Part shown: piece after piece, positions 35,231 through 42,830 of the stretch
Layout of the letters: every line of letters starts with the position of its first letter
How positions within the stretch are numbered: position 1 is the stretch's first letter
Source: Pseudaquidulcibacter sp041917055
Lineage (GTDB): Bacteria > Pseudomonadota > Alphaproteobacteria > Caulobacterales > Aquidulcibacteraceae
Assembly: GCA_041917055.1 (NCBI GenBank)
Contig: JAYRYJ010000007.1
Coordinates: 111,438 to 175,437, forward strand
Direction: 5' to 3'
Length of the DNA stretch: 64,000 nt
Translations under genes and position numbers: made by a program
The notes under the pieces: model-generated
What the model was told of the DNA's origin: nothing
Databases searched by the model: none
The model's input: only the letters and a program-made list of their open reading frames with translations

Positions 35231-35562
35231 TGAAAAGCCCTCAAATGGCACGCGAGAATTTCTACCCACGATAAATTATTATTCACCCCTTGCCATGAGC
35301 AAGCGTACCAAGTGCGCGACAATAATGAGTGTGCCGTCCAATTTTGAGCTTTCGGGGCAGAAACCTGCTGCGACAAAAATAATCGCGAATTATACCCGTC
35401 TCTATCCCACGGATATAAAATAGCCTCGCGCTCTACCAATGAACCATTGTTTGTAAATTTTAGGTGCGGAATAAACACGACCTCTTTGCCGCATTCTGAA
35501 TGCAAAACTGCATCAGGGTATAAAGCCTTTAAGGCCTCAAATTCCTTTGCAATGTCTGTCAT
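35227..35562 (-). CDS. E2-like protein (Prok-E2_E type)
   Basis: 111 residues. LYPDAVLHSECGKEVVFIP, then EREAILYPWDRDGYNSRLFLSQQV and RTWYACSWQGV...WVEILACHLRAF correspond to the Prok-E2_E family, a compact UBC-fold predicted by comparative genomics in multi-ubiquitin operons. Cysteines 24, 88 and 105 are present; Cys88 in the WYACSW strand is the best guess for the thioester residue, but this is not proved by sequence. ATG overlaps the triple-Ubl stop (ATGA) and the JAB start overlaps its stop. Confidence 0.8.
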   Translation of the reverse strand: MTDIAKEFEALKALYPDAVLHSECGKEVVFIPHLKFTNNGSLVEREAILYPWDRDGYNSRLFLSQQVSAPKAQNWTAHSLLSRTWYACSWQGVNNNLSWVEILACHLRAFQ

Positions 35563-36227
35563 GATGATTGTCCACTAGGCGGGTGAGATACGAATTGCAT
35601 GCCATTACAAATAGTAATTACTTCTTCAGTGCCGATTTCATCCATATTTCCGTCACGAAACAAATCTAAAACATAGCCGCTTGGAACTCCAAAAATCGCC
35701 GATAGTTGCGCGCCTGTGTAATTGCCAATATTAACATGAAACACTTCGTCTCTGTATAAAATCTCAATTTTACGAATCACACTGACTAGGTGTTCCGTGC
35801 CTGAAATGTCTAAGTTTAACGTGTCATTTTCAGTAATGATTTGCGGTTCATTATTTTGTCTTTGCAACAAGAATACTTTGTATTCTATGTCTATATCGGA
35901 AATGTTCGCCAATACTTGACCAGTGATATTAGGCGCACCCCATTCATAGGCGATTTCATCAATACTAAACCTATAGATTCTGTCGCCAAGAAACGATAGA
36001 AACTCTGGTGTGCTTCCTTTAACGAAGGTGACATCTTCATCTGTACCAACGGATGTTGAACCGGGGTTTTTCAACCAAATCAGCGAAAAATCACTTGGTG
36101 GTAATTTTTGACCGACTTCTAGGATTTGTCGACCTGAAAGTGTTTTGTCGTTAAATGAATGAACAACATTGTCGAGTTTTAGTTTATATTTCCCTTTTGT
36201 GGAGGGTGGGGAGGAGTTACTTGTCAT
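35559..36227 (-). CDS. Multi-ubiquitin protein with three beta-grasp domains
   Basis: 222 residues. Three successive ubiquitin-like units can be aligned: about 13-82 (YKLKLDNVVHSFNDKTLSGRQI...), 80-150 (YRFSIDEIAYEWGAPNITGQ...) and 151-216 (IEILYRDEVFHVNIGNYTGAQL...). Each has the [NDG]xx[YFW] beta1-beta2 start and a ...TG... helix. This is the Multi_ubiq architecture. The C-terminus is HPPSGQSS, not Gly-Gly, so either the tail is processed or attachment works differently. First gene of the operon; ribosome site GGAAAAAA. Promoter faces the XRE regulator. Confidence 0.85.
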   Translation of the reverse strand: MTSNSSPPSTKGKYKLKLDNVVHSFNDKTLSGRQILEVGQKLPPSDFSLIWLKNPGSTSVGTDEDVTFVKGSTPEFLSFLGDRIYRFSIDEIAYEWGAPNITGQVLANISDIDIEYKVFLLQRQNNEPQIITENDTLNLDISGTEHLVSVIRKIEILYRDEVFHVNIGNYTGAQLSAIFGVPSGYVLDLFRDGNMDEIGTEEVITICNGMQFVSHPPSGQSS

Positions 36228-36276
36228 TGTTTTTTTCCTATTGATAAGTCACCGAAAATACGGCATGTATAATTAA

Positions 36277-36319
36277 ATCATACGAGTCGTTCGATGTCAA
36301 GGTATATCATACGGGTCGT
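36277..36319. promoter_or_regulatory. Paired operators between Ubl operon and XRE gene
   Basis: ATCATACGAGTCGT (36277-36290) and ATCATACGGGTCGT (36306-36319) differ at one base and are 29 bp apart. Each contains a near-palindrome of the form TACGA-N-TCGTA. They lie in the 125-bp gap between divergent genes and are likely bound by the adjacent XRE protein, so one repressor could control both directions. Confidence 0.65.
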
Positions 36320-36352
36320 AAGATAATTATTTACAATATCCATGGAGGGATT

Positions 36353-36667
36353 ATGGCAATAGGCGATAGAATAAATGAGCTTAGAATAAAAAAGGCAGTA
36401 TCGTTACAACAAGTTGCGGATGCAGTAGGCGCGTCAAAGGCACATATTTGGGAGCTTGAAACAAATAAGAGCAAAAACCCATCAATTGATTTGCTTCAAA
36501 AATTGGCAGGCTATTTTGGAACAAGTGTTGCCTTCTTAATCGAAGAAGAAATAGGTGAACTTGATAAGGCAGATCAATTTTTCCGCAAAAATAGCCAGAA
36601 GTTGGCATCATTAGAAGATAGTGATTTCGAGTTCATTGAACAATTACTTGATAGGTTAAAAAAATAA
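36353..36667 (+). CDS. XRE-family repressor
   Basis: 104 residues. A helix-turn-helix spans residues 4-62: IGDRINELRIKKAVSLQQVADAVGASKAHIWELETNKSKNPSIDLL, in short blocks typical of phage-type repressors. The C-terminus (QFFRKNSQKLASLEDSDF...) is helical and may dimerise. GGAGGG precedes ATG. It is one base from the ImmA/IrrE gene, a pair known from ICEBs1 (ImmR/ImmA), in which the protease cuts the repressor after a stress or infection signal. Here the target is probably the Ubl operon. Confidence 0.85.
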   Translation: MAIGDRINELRIKKAVSLQQVADAVGASKAHIWELETNKSKNPSIDLLQKLAGYFGTSVAFLIEEEIGELDKADQFFRKNSQKLASLEDSDFEFIEQLLDRLKK

Positions 36668-36668
36668 A

Positions 36669-37577
36669 ATGAATCAATCTGTAATAGAATTGGATATGAT
36701 GGAGCTGGCAGATATTGGTCAGCCGACAAAAATTGCCTATGAAATCCATCGCCAATTGCGTGTTAAGAACAATTCAGTTCCTTTACCTATTCCCCTTAAG
36801 CAGTTGGCGGAGGCAGCAGGTATCAAAGCCATCGAAGAAAAAGATGATTTGAATTTCGAAGGAATTATCGTGATTAGAGATGGTTCTGGCGTAATTGGAT
36901 TAAAGAAAAATTCGTATGACCAACGTAAAAATTTTACTCTTGCCCATGAGCTAGGGCATTATTTCATTCCAACGCACCGAGTTTTTCGCAAGAATTTTGA
37001 GTGCGGAAAAGACAAAATAAAATATGTTGGTTCCCAACACAATAAGGCACTTTCAATCGAAGATAAAATTGAACAAGAAGCCAATGAATTTGCGGCTGCT
37101 TTATTGGTTCCAATGTTGGAATACAGCAGCGAAAGAAAAAAACTTGGGGCAGGAACAGATATCAATTTCATGATTTCACTGGCCGACAAATTTGACGTTT
37201 CAAAAGCAATGATGGCACATATTTTTGTAAGAAATGAAAGTGAAAACGTTGCGATAATTATATCAAAAGATTGTGTCGTCCAAACAGTAATTCCTAAAGC
37301 TGGATTCCCACATATGGGTTTGAGAAAAAATATGCCACTGGTTGGAGCAAGTATCACTAAAGGTCTTTTGGGAAAAGTTAATTCTGGGCATCTAAGCGAA
37401 TTGCAAGAAGTTCCTGTGGATGCATGGATTCCAGGAAAGAGCAATATTACTGAGCTGTATGAGCAGATTTACGTTCAAGATGATGGTTGGATTATTACTT
37501 TATTGGTTGCAGATGAAGAAGAAGTTGGTGAAGACGAGGATGATGGCGGATGGAATCGCAGAAATTCACGATATTGA
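36669..37577 (+). CDS. ImmA/IrrE-family metallopeptidase
   Basis: 302 residues. The zinc site FTLAHELGHYFIPTH is at about residues 90-104, with the third ligand Glu in EQEANEFAAALLVPM. The N-terminus (LPIPLKQLAEAAGIKAIEE) is the usual ImmA segment, and a C-terminal sensory region of about 120 residues follows (VAIIISKDCVVQTVIPK...). An acidic tail EEEVGEDEDDGG ends the protein. By analogy with ImmA and IrrE it would cleave the adjacent XRE repressor and release the Ubl operon; the trigger is not evident. Confidence 0.85.
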   Translation: MNQSVIELDMMELADIGQPTKIAYEIHRQLRVKNNSVPLPIPLKQLAEAAGIKAIEEKDDLNFEGIIVIRDGSGVIGLKKNSYDQRKNFTLAHELGHYFIPTHRVFRKNFECGKDKIKYVGSQHNKALSIEDKIEQEANEFAAALLVPMLEYSSERKKLGAGTDINFMISLADKFDVSKAMMAHIFVRNESENVAIIISKDCVVQTVIPKAGFPHMGLRKNMPLVGASITKGLLGKVNSGHLSELQEVPVDAWIPGKSNITELYEQIYVQDDGWIITLLVADEEEVGEDEDDGGWNRRNSRY

Positions 37578-37873
37578 GAACTACAAGTTACTACCTCAAA
37601 CCACATCTTAAGCGATATCCGAAGTCATGTTTTTTGAGAGGCCCATACATTTGTCCGCTCTGATTGTTGAACGTTTTTAACTCCCTTTCGGTTATGACAT
37701 ACAGCTTATAAACACTTTCCAAAAGCCATGCTTCGAAAAATATGAGTCGTTACAATCTTAAAAGTAATCACACTGCCAAATAATCTTAATAACTAGGTAT
37801 TAGTCAGCATTAACATTGAAAAATCTCGCGGGTTGTAGCAATAATCTCAGGTAGAGATTCAAAGTAGAGATTT

Positions 37874-40800
37874 ATGACAACACCGCTTCGCAAACTTCTT
37901 TCTAAATACCGTCAAGCTGCCCTCACCGAACGTGAAAAGGGCACATATTTTGAAAAACTGGCGGTCGCCTTTCTAAAACATGATGCGGTAATGAAAGATC
38001 AGTTTGAGGATGCTTGGTTATTTGCCGATTGGGCTAGTGCGCAAGGTTTGAATGCCAAAGATACTGGCATTGACGTAGTTGCCAAAATTCGCGACTCGGA
38101 AATGTTTTGTGCCGTTCAATGTAAATTCTATGCCGAAGGCGAAAAAATACAAAAGAGCGATATTGATAGCTTCTTTACGGCATCAGGAAAATCTCAATTT
38201 GCGCGTCGCTTAATCATTGATACAACAGATGCTAAATGGAGCGACAATGCCGAAGCGGCAATGTTTGACCAACAAATCACTTGCACGCGGATTGAATTAT
38301 CTCAATTAGAAGCATCAAATATTGATTGGGAAGTTTTCATTGGAACCAATGAAATCAAACTTACCGAACCGAAGAAAATTCGTGAACACCAACAACAAGC
38401 GATTGAAGCCGTTAGAGCTGGTTTAGCAGAAGGTGATCGCGGCAAGCTGATAATGGCGTGTGGCACGGGCAAGACTTTCACAGGCTTAAAAATTGCCGAA
38501 GACGTTGCGGGCAAAGGAAAATATGTACTTTTTCTTGTTCCTTCATTGGCGTTAATGAGCCAAACAATTCGCGAATGGCATAATGACACAGCAACACCGC
38601 TTCGTTCATTCTCCGTATGTAGCGATATTCAAGTTGGCAAACGCCGCGTCAGCCAAGACGATATAGCAGAAATCGAATCCTTAGATTTAGAAATCCCCGC
38701 AACGACAAATCCCGCTACGTTGGCAAGTCGTGCCAAGAAGCCCGCACCTGATAAAATGACGGTTGTGTTTTCAACCTACCAATCCATTCAAGCAATTTCA
38801 GACGCGCAGATTGCATTCGACCTGCCCGAATTTGACCTTATCATTTGCGATGAAGCCCATCGCACGACTGGGGCAACAATTTCGGGCGAAGATGACAGTA
38901 ACTTTGTAAAAGTTCACGATAACTCATTCATCAAATCCAAAAAGCGGATTTATATGACCGCGACCCCGAGAGTATATGGGGAAGCCGTAAAATCAAAGGC
39001 GAGTGAAGCTGCTGCCGTTCTATATTCAATGGATGACGAGGCTTTATACGGCAAAACACTTTTCTATCGTGGATTTGGATGGGCGGTCGAAAAAGAACTT
39101 CTAAGCGATTATAAAGTTCTTGTTCTTGCCATTGATGATAATATCGTAAGCCAAAGCGTGCAAAAGCGACTTGCCGAAAGCAATAATCAGTTAAAACTAA
39201 ATGATGCAACCAAAATCGTCGGTTGTTATAAAGCCCTTGCTAAAATCGGCCTTGAAAAAGAATTACTAACCGACCCAAACCCGATGCGGCGTGCATTGGC
39301 ATTTTGCAAAACCATCATCGCGTCAAAAACCTTCAAAGATGAATTTGCCCTCGTTGTTGACGAATATCTCAACTCCGATGAAGGCAAAGCCGACCTAGAA
39401 GCCTATCCGCAAATCAATTGTGAAATCGAGCACGTTGACGGCACTTATGGTGCAAAAGAACGCGGTAAACTTCTTGATTGGATAAAGGAACCAACCGAAG
39501 ATAAATGCCGCATTCTAACCAACGCCAAATGTCTTTCCGAAGGGGTGGACGTTCCCGCTTTGGATGCAATCATGTTCATGCACCCGCGCAAATCCAAAAT
39601 TGATATTGTGCAATCGGTCGGGCGGGTTATGCGCCGCGCACCAAATAAGAAAATGGGTTATGTCATTTTGCCAATCGTAATCCAATCAGGCATGACGCCA
39701 GAGCAAGCATTGGATAATGATGAATCCTATAAAGTGGTTTGGGATATTCTAAACGCCCTTCGTTCGCATGACGAACGCTTGGACGCAAAACTAAATCAAA
39801 TCGACCTTGGCGCCGATGTTTCCGACCAAATCGAAATTGTGGCAATTTCAAACACTCTTCCCAACAAAGCCGAACCAAAACAAAAAGAAGTCGGTATCGG
39901 ACAGGGGGCAGCCGCCAACACTGACGATGACGAACCCAAAGAACCGTCAATTCCAAAAGAAAAGCCAAAACAATTTGAATTGGTATTTGATGAATTTTCA
40001 AAAGCCATCATGGCGAAAATCGTCAAAAAATGCGGTCGTCGTGACTATTGGGAAAATTGGGCTTCCGACATCGCCGATATTGCCAAAGCACACATTACCC
40101 GCATTACGGGGATAATTGCTAAACCAGATACTGACGCACGCAAAGCCTTTGACGGCTTCCTCGAAGAAATTCGTGATGACCTAAACGAAAGCATCACCGA
40201 AGCCGATGCGGTTGAAATGCTTGCGCAACATATAATAACCAAGCCAGTTTTTGACGCATTATTCGAAGGTTATAGCTTCACTGAAAACAACCCAGTTTCA
40301 AAGGCAATGCAATCAATCCTTGGCATTCTTTATGAACATAATGTCGAAAAAGAAGCCGAAAGCCTTGAAAAATTCTATGAGAGCGTAAAACGCCGCGCCG
40401 CAGGAATTGACAAAGCCGAGGCCAAACAAAAAATCATTGTGGAATTATATGATAAGTTTTTCCGCACTGCATTTCCTGAGATGACGGAAAAATTGGGCAT
40501 TGTTTATACGCCTGTCGAAGTGGTGGATTTTATCATTCATTCTGTGAATGATGTTTTGAAATCTGAATTCGGGCAAACCTTGGGTTCCGAAGGCGTGCAC
40601 ATTCTTGACCCATTCACTGGCACGGGAACATTCATAACCCGCCTTCTTCAAAGCGGTTTAATCGCGCCCGATGAATTGGAACGAAAATATAAAAATGAAA
40701 TCCACGCCAATGAAATTGTATTGCTTGCCTATTATATTGCGGCAATCAATATCGAGGCAGTTTACCATACCCGATCGGGCGGCGATTATGCACCATTCGA

Positions 40801-42778
40801 AGGCATCTGCTTAACCGACACGTTCCAGCTTTACGAGAAGGATGATTTGGTAAGCGGTATGATGGCGGATAATTCAAACCGTCGCACGCGCCAAAAAGAC
40901 TTGGATATTCGTGTAATCATGGGTAACCCGCCATATTCTGAAGGGCAAGAAGATGGGAATGACGACCTCAAAAATATTGAATACAATGGGCTCGATAACA
41001 GGATTCGGGAAACCTACGGCGCAAATTCTAGTGCGGGCCTTCAGAATAGCTTGTTTAACAGTTACATTCGAGCAATTCGTTGGGCAAGTGATAGGGTCGG
41101 AAGTAACGGAGTAATTGGTTTCGTTACTGGAGCTGGGTGGATAAGAGGCAATTCTATGGATGGCCTTCGAAAATGCTTAGAACAGGAGTTTTCAGATATT
41201 TATGTTTTCCATTTACGTGGCAACGCAAGGACTAAAGGAGAAACAAGACGCAAAGAGAAAGACAATGTCTTCGGTGCAGGGACAAGAGCACCAATAGCGA
41301 TAACGATAATGATTAAGCGAGATTTTGATTTTGGGAAAGGTCGCATATTTTATAGAGAATTGGGAGACTATTTAACCAAAGTTGAAAAACTAAAAGTCAT
41401 CTCGGACTTTAAGTCAATTGACGGCATTACTGAGGAAGCAGGCTGGTTGGAAATTAAGCCAGATCAATATTTTGATTGGCTTTATCATCGTGATGCGGGT
41501 TTTGACGATTTCATTGAAGTATCATCTAAATCCAAAGATAAAAAATTAAGGCTGTTTTTAGAAAGCAGTAGTGGACTAAAAACAAACCGCGACCCATGGT
41601 GTTACAATTCCTCCAAGGCTATGGTTGAAAAAAATATGGAAGCTATGATTTCATATTATAATTTAGAGCGAGAAAAATATTTCGAAAAATTTGGCAAACA
41701 AAAAGACAAACCCAATCCGGAAAAGATAGTTAGTTTAGACTCAACCAAAATAAAATGGACGCGCGAGGTCTTTAAAAACGTAAAATCTAATAGAGTTGGT
41801 GTTTTTTCAAAAGATAACATGCGACTAAGCAGCTATCGTCCGTTCTCAAAAGAATGGGTTTATTTTGACAGACAGTTCAATAATTGTGTTTACCAACTTC
41901 CGCAATTATTTCCCACTCCCGCAGAGAGCAATCTACTAATTTCAATTACTGGCCCAGGCTGTGGCATTACATTTTCTGCGCTAATGACTGACACTCTCCC
42001 AAATTTACATTTTGAGAGCACAAGCGTATGTTATCCAATGTATTTATATGAACGCAGGGAAGTTAAGACCTCAGATCTTTTCAGTTCATTGCCACAAAAT
42101 AACAGCGAATTTATCCAACGAAGTGCAATAACAGCAGAAGTTCTAAAAATATTTCGAAGTAATCTCGAAGATGAAAAAATAACGGATGTCGACCTGTTTA
42201 ACTATGTTTACGCAATTTTTCATTCAAAAGACTATGTTGGAAAATATGCGGACAATTTATCAAAACAATTGCCGCGTATTCCGTGCGTAAAATCAAATGA
42301 CGATTTTTGGGCATTCGTAAACGCGGGGCGCGAATTAGGCAACCTTCATGTCAATTATGAAACCGTAGAACCATTCGCAGTGGAAATTGAAAGCGACCCC
42401 GAAGTTGCAACCAAATTATCGGACGAACAATTCTATCGCGTTATAAAAATGAAACACGGCGGCAAACGCCCGAATATCGATAAAACGACAGTGATTTACA
42501 ATGACTATATCACTCTCCGAAATATTCCAATCGAAGCATACGAATATGTCGTAAATGGCAAACCAGCAATCGAATGGGTAATGGAGCGTCAAGGCGTTTC
42601 TATAGACAAACACAACCCCGAAAAAAAAACAGGTTCTGGCATAGTAAATGACGCAAATCTATACGCCATCGAAACCATGCAAAACCCAGCCTATCCCCTT
42701 GAACTCCTACAACGCGTAATCACAGTCAGCATGGAAACCATAAGGATAGTAAACTCTTTGCCAAAGTTGGGAATCTGA
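37874..42778 (+). CDS. Type ISP-like single-chain restriction-modification enzyme
   Basis: 1634 residues with the LlaGI/LlaBIII layout. An Mrr-like nuclease occupies the N-terminus: Asp67 in TGIDVVAK and QCK at 82-84. A superfamily 2 helicase follows, with MACGTGKTF near 194 and IICDEAHR near 323, then a linker. The N6-adenine methyltransferase shows DPFTGTGTF (motif I) near 912 and MGNPPYSEG (motif IV) near 1018. The last 450 residues should be the target-recognition domain. Such proteins methylate one strand, and translocate then cut when unmodified. AGAGATTT precedes ATG. The SMC-like ATPase lies 52 bp downstream. Confidence 0.88.
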   Translation: MTTPLRKLLSKYRQAALTEREKGTYFEKLAVAFLKHDAVMKDQFEDAWLFADWASAQGLNAKDTGIDVVAKIRDSEMFCAVQCKFYAEGEKIQKSDIDSFFTASGKSQFARRLIIDTTDAKWSDNAEAAMFDQQITCTRIELSQLEASNIDWEVFIGTNEIKLTEPKKIREHQQQAIEAVRAGLAEGDRGKLIMACGTGKTFTGLKIAEDVAGKGKYVLFLVPSLALMSQTIREWHNDTATPLRSFSVCSDIQVGKRRVSQDDIAEIESLDLEIPATTNPATLASRAKKPAPDKMTVVFSTYQSIQAISDAQIAFDLPEFDLIICDEAHRTTGATISGEDDSNFVKVHDNSFIKSKKRIYMTATPRVYGEAVKSKASEAAAVLYSMDDEALYGKTLFYRGFGWAVEKELLSDYKVLVLAIDDNIVSQSVQKRLAESNNQLKLNDATKIVGCYKALAKIGLEKELLTDPNPMRRALAFCKTIIASKTFKDEFALVVDEYLNSDEGKADLEAYPQINCEIEHVDGTYGAKERGKLLDWIKEPTEDKCRILTNAKCLSEGVDVPALDAIMFMHPRKSKIDIVQSVGRVMRRAPNKKMGYVILPIVIQSGMTPEQALDNDESYKVVWDILNALRSHDERLDAKLNQIDLGADVSDQIEIVAISNTLPNKAEPKQKEVGIGQGAAANTDDDEPKEPSIPKEKPKQFELVFDEFSKAIMAKIVKKCGRRDYWENWASDIADIAKAHITRITGIIAKPDTDARKAFDGFLEEIRDDLNESITEADAVEMLAQHIITKPVFDALFEGYSFTENNPVSKAMQSILGILYEHNVEKEAESLEKFYESVKRRAAGIDKAEAKQKIIVELYDKFFRTAFPEMTEKLGIVYTPVEVVDFIIHSVNDVLKSEFGQTLGSEGVHILDPFTGTGTFITRLLQSGLIAPDELERKYKNEIHANEIVLLAYYIAAINIEAVYHTRSGGDYAPFEGICLTDTFQLYEKDDLVSGMMADNSNRRTRQKDLDIRVIMGNPPYSEGQEDGNDDLKNIEYNGLDNRIRETYGANSSAGLQNSLFNSYIRAIRWASDRVGSNGVIGFVTGAGWIRGNSMDGLRKCLEQEFSDIYVFHLRGNARTKGETRRKEKDNVFGAGTRAPIAITIMIKRDFDFGKGRIFYRELGDYLTKVEKLKVISDFKSIDGITEEAGWLEIKPDQYFDWLYHRDAGFDDFIEVSSKSKDKKLRLFLESSSGLKTNRDPWCYNSSKAMVEKNMEAMISYYNLEREKYFEKFGKQKDKPNPEKIVSLDSTKIKWTREVFKNVKSNRVGVFSKDNMRLSSYRPFSKEWVYFDRQFNNCVYQLPQLFPTPAESNLLISITGPGCGITFSALMTDTLPNLHFESTSVCYPMYLYERREVKTSDLFSSLPQNNSEFIQRSAITAEVLKIFRSNLEDEKITDVDLFNYVYAIFHSKDYVGKYADNLSKQLPRIPCVKSNDDFWAFVNAGRELGNLHVNYETVEPFAVEIESDPEVATKLSDEQFYRVIKMKHGGKRPNIDKTTVIYNDYITLRNIPIEAYEYVVNGKPAIEWVMERQGVSIDKHNPEKKTGSGIVNDANLYAIETMQNPAYPLELLQRVITVSMETIRIVNSLPKLGI

Positions 42779-42830
42779 AACCTTATCCTCGTTTTTTGCA
42801 ACAAGGCTATAATATATTGAAGGCTAGAAC

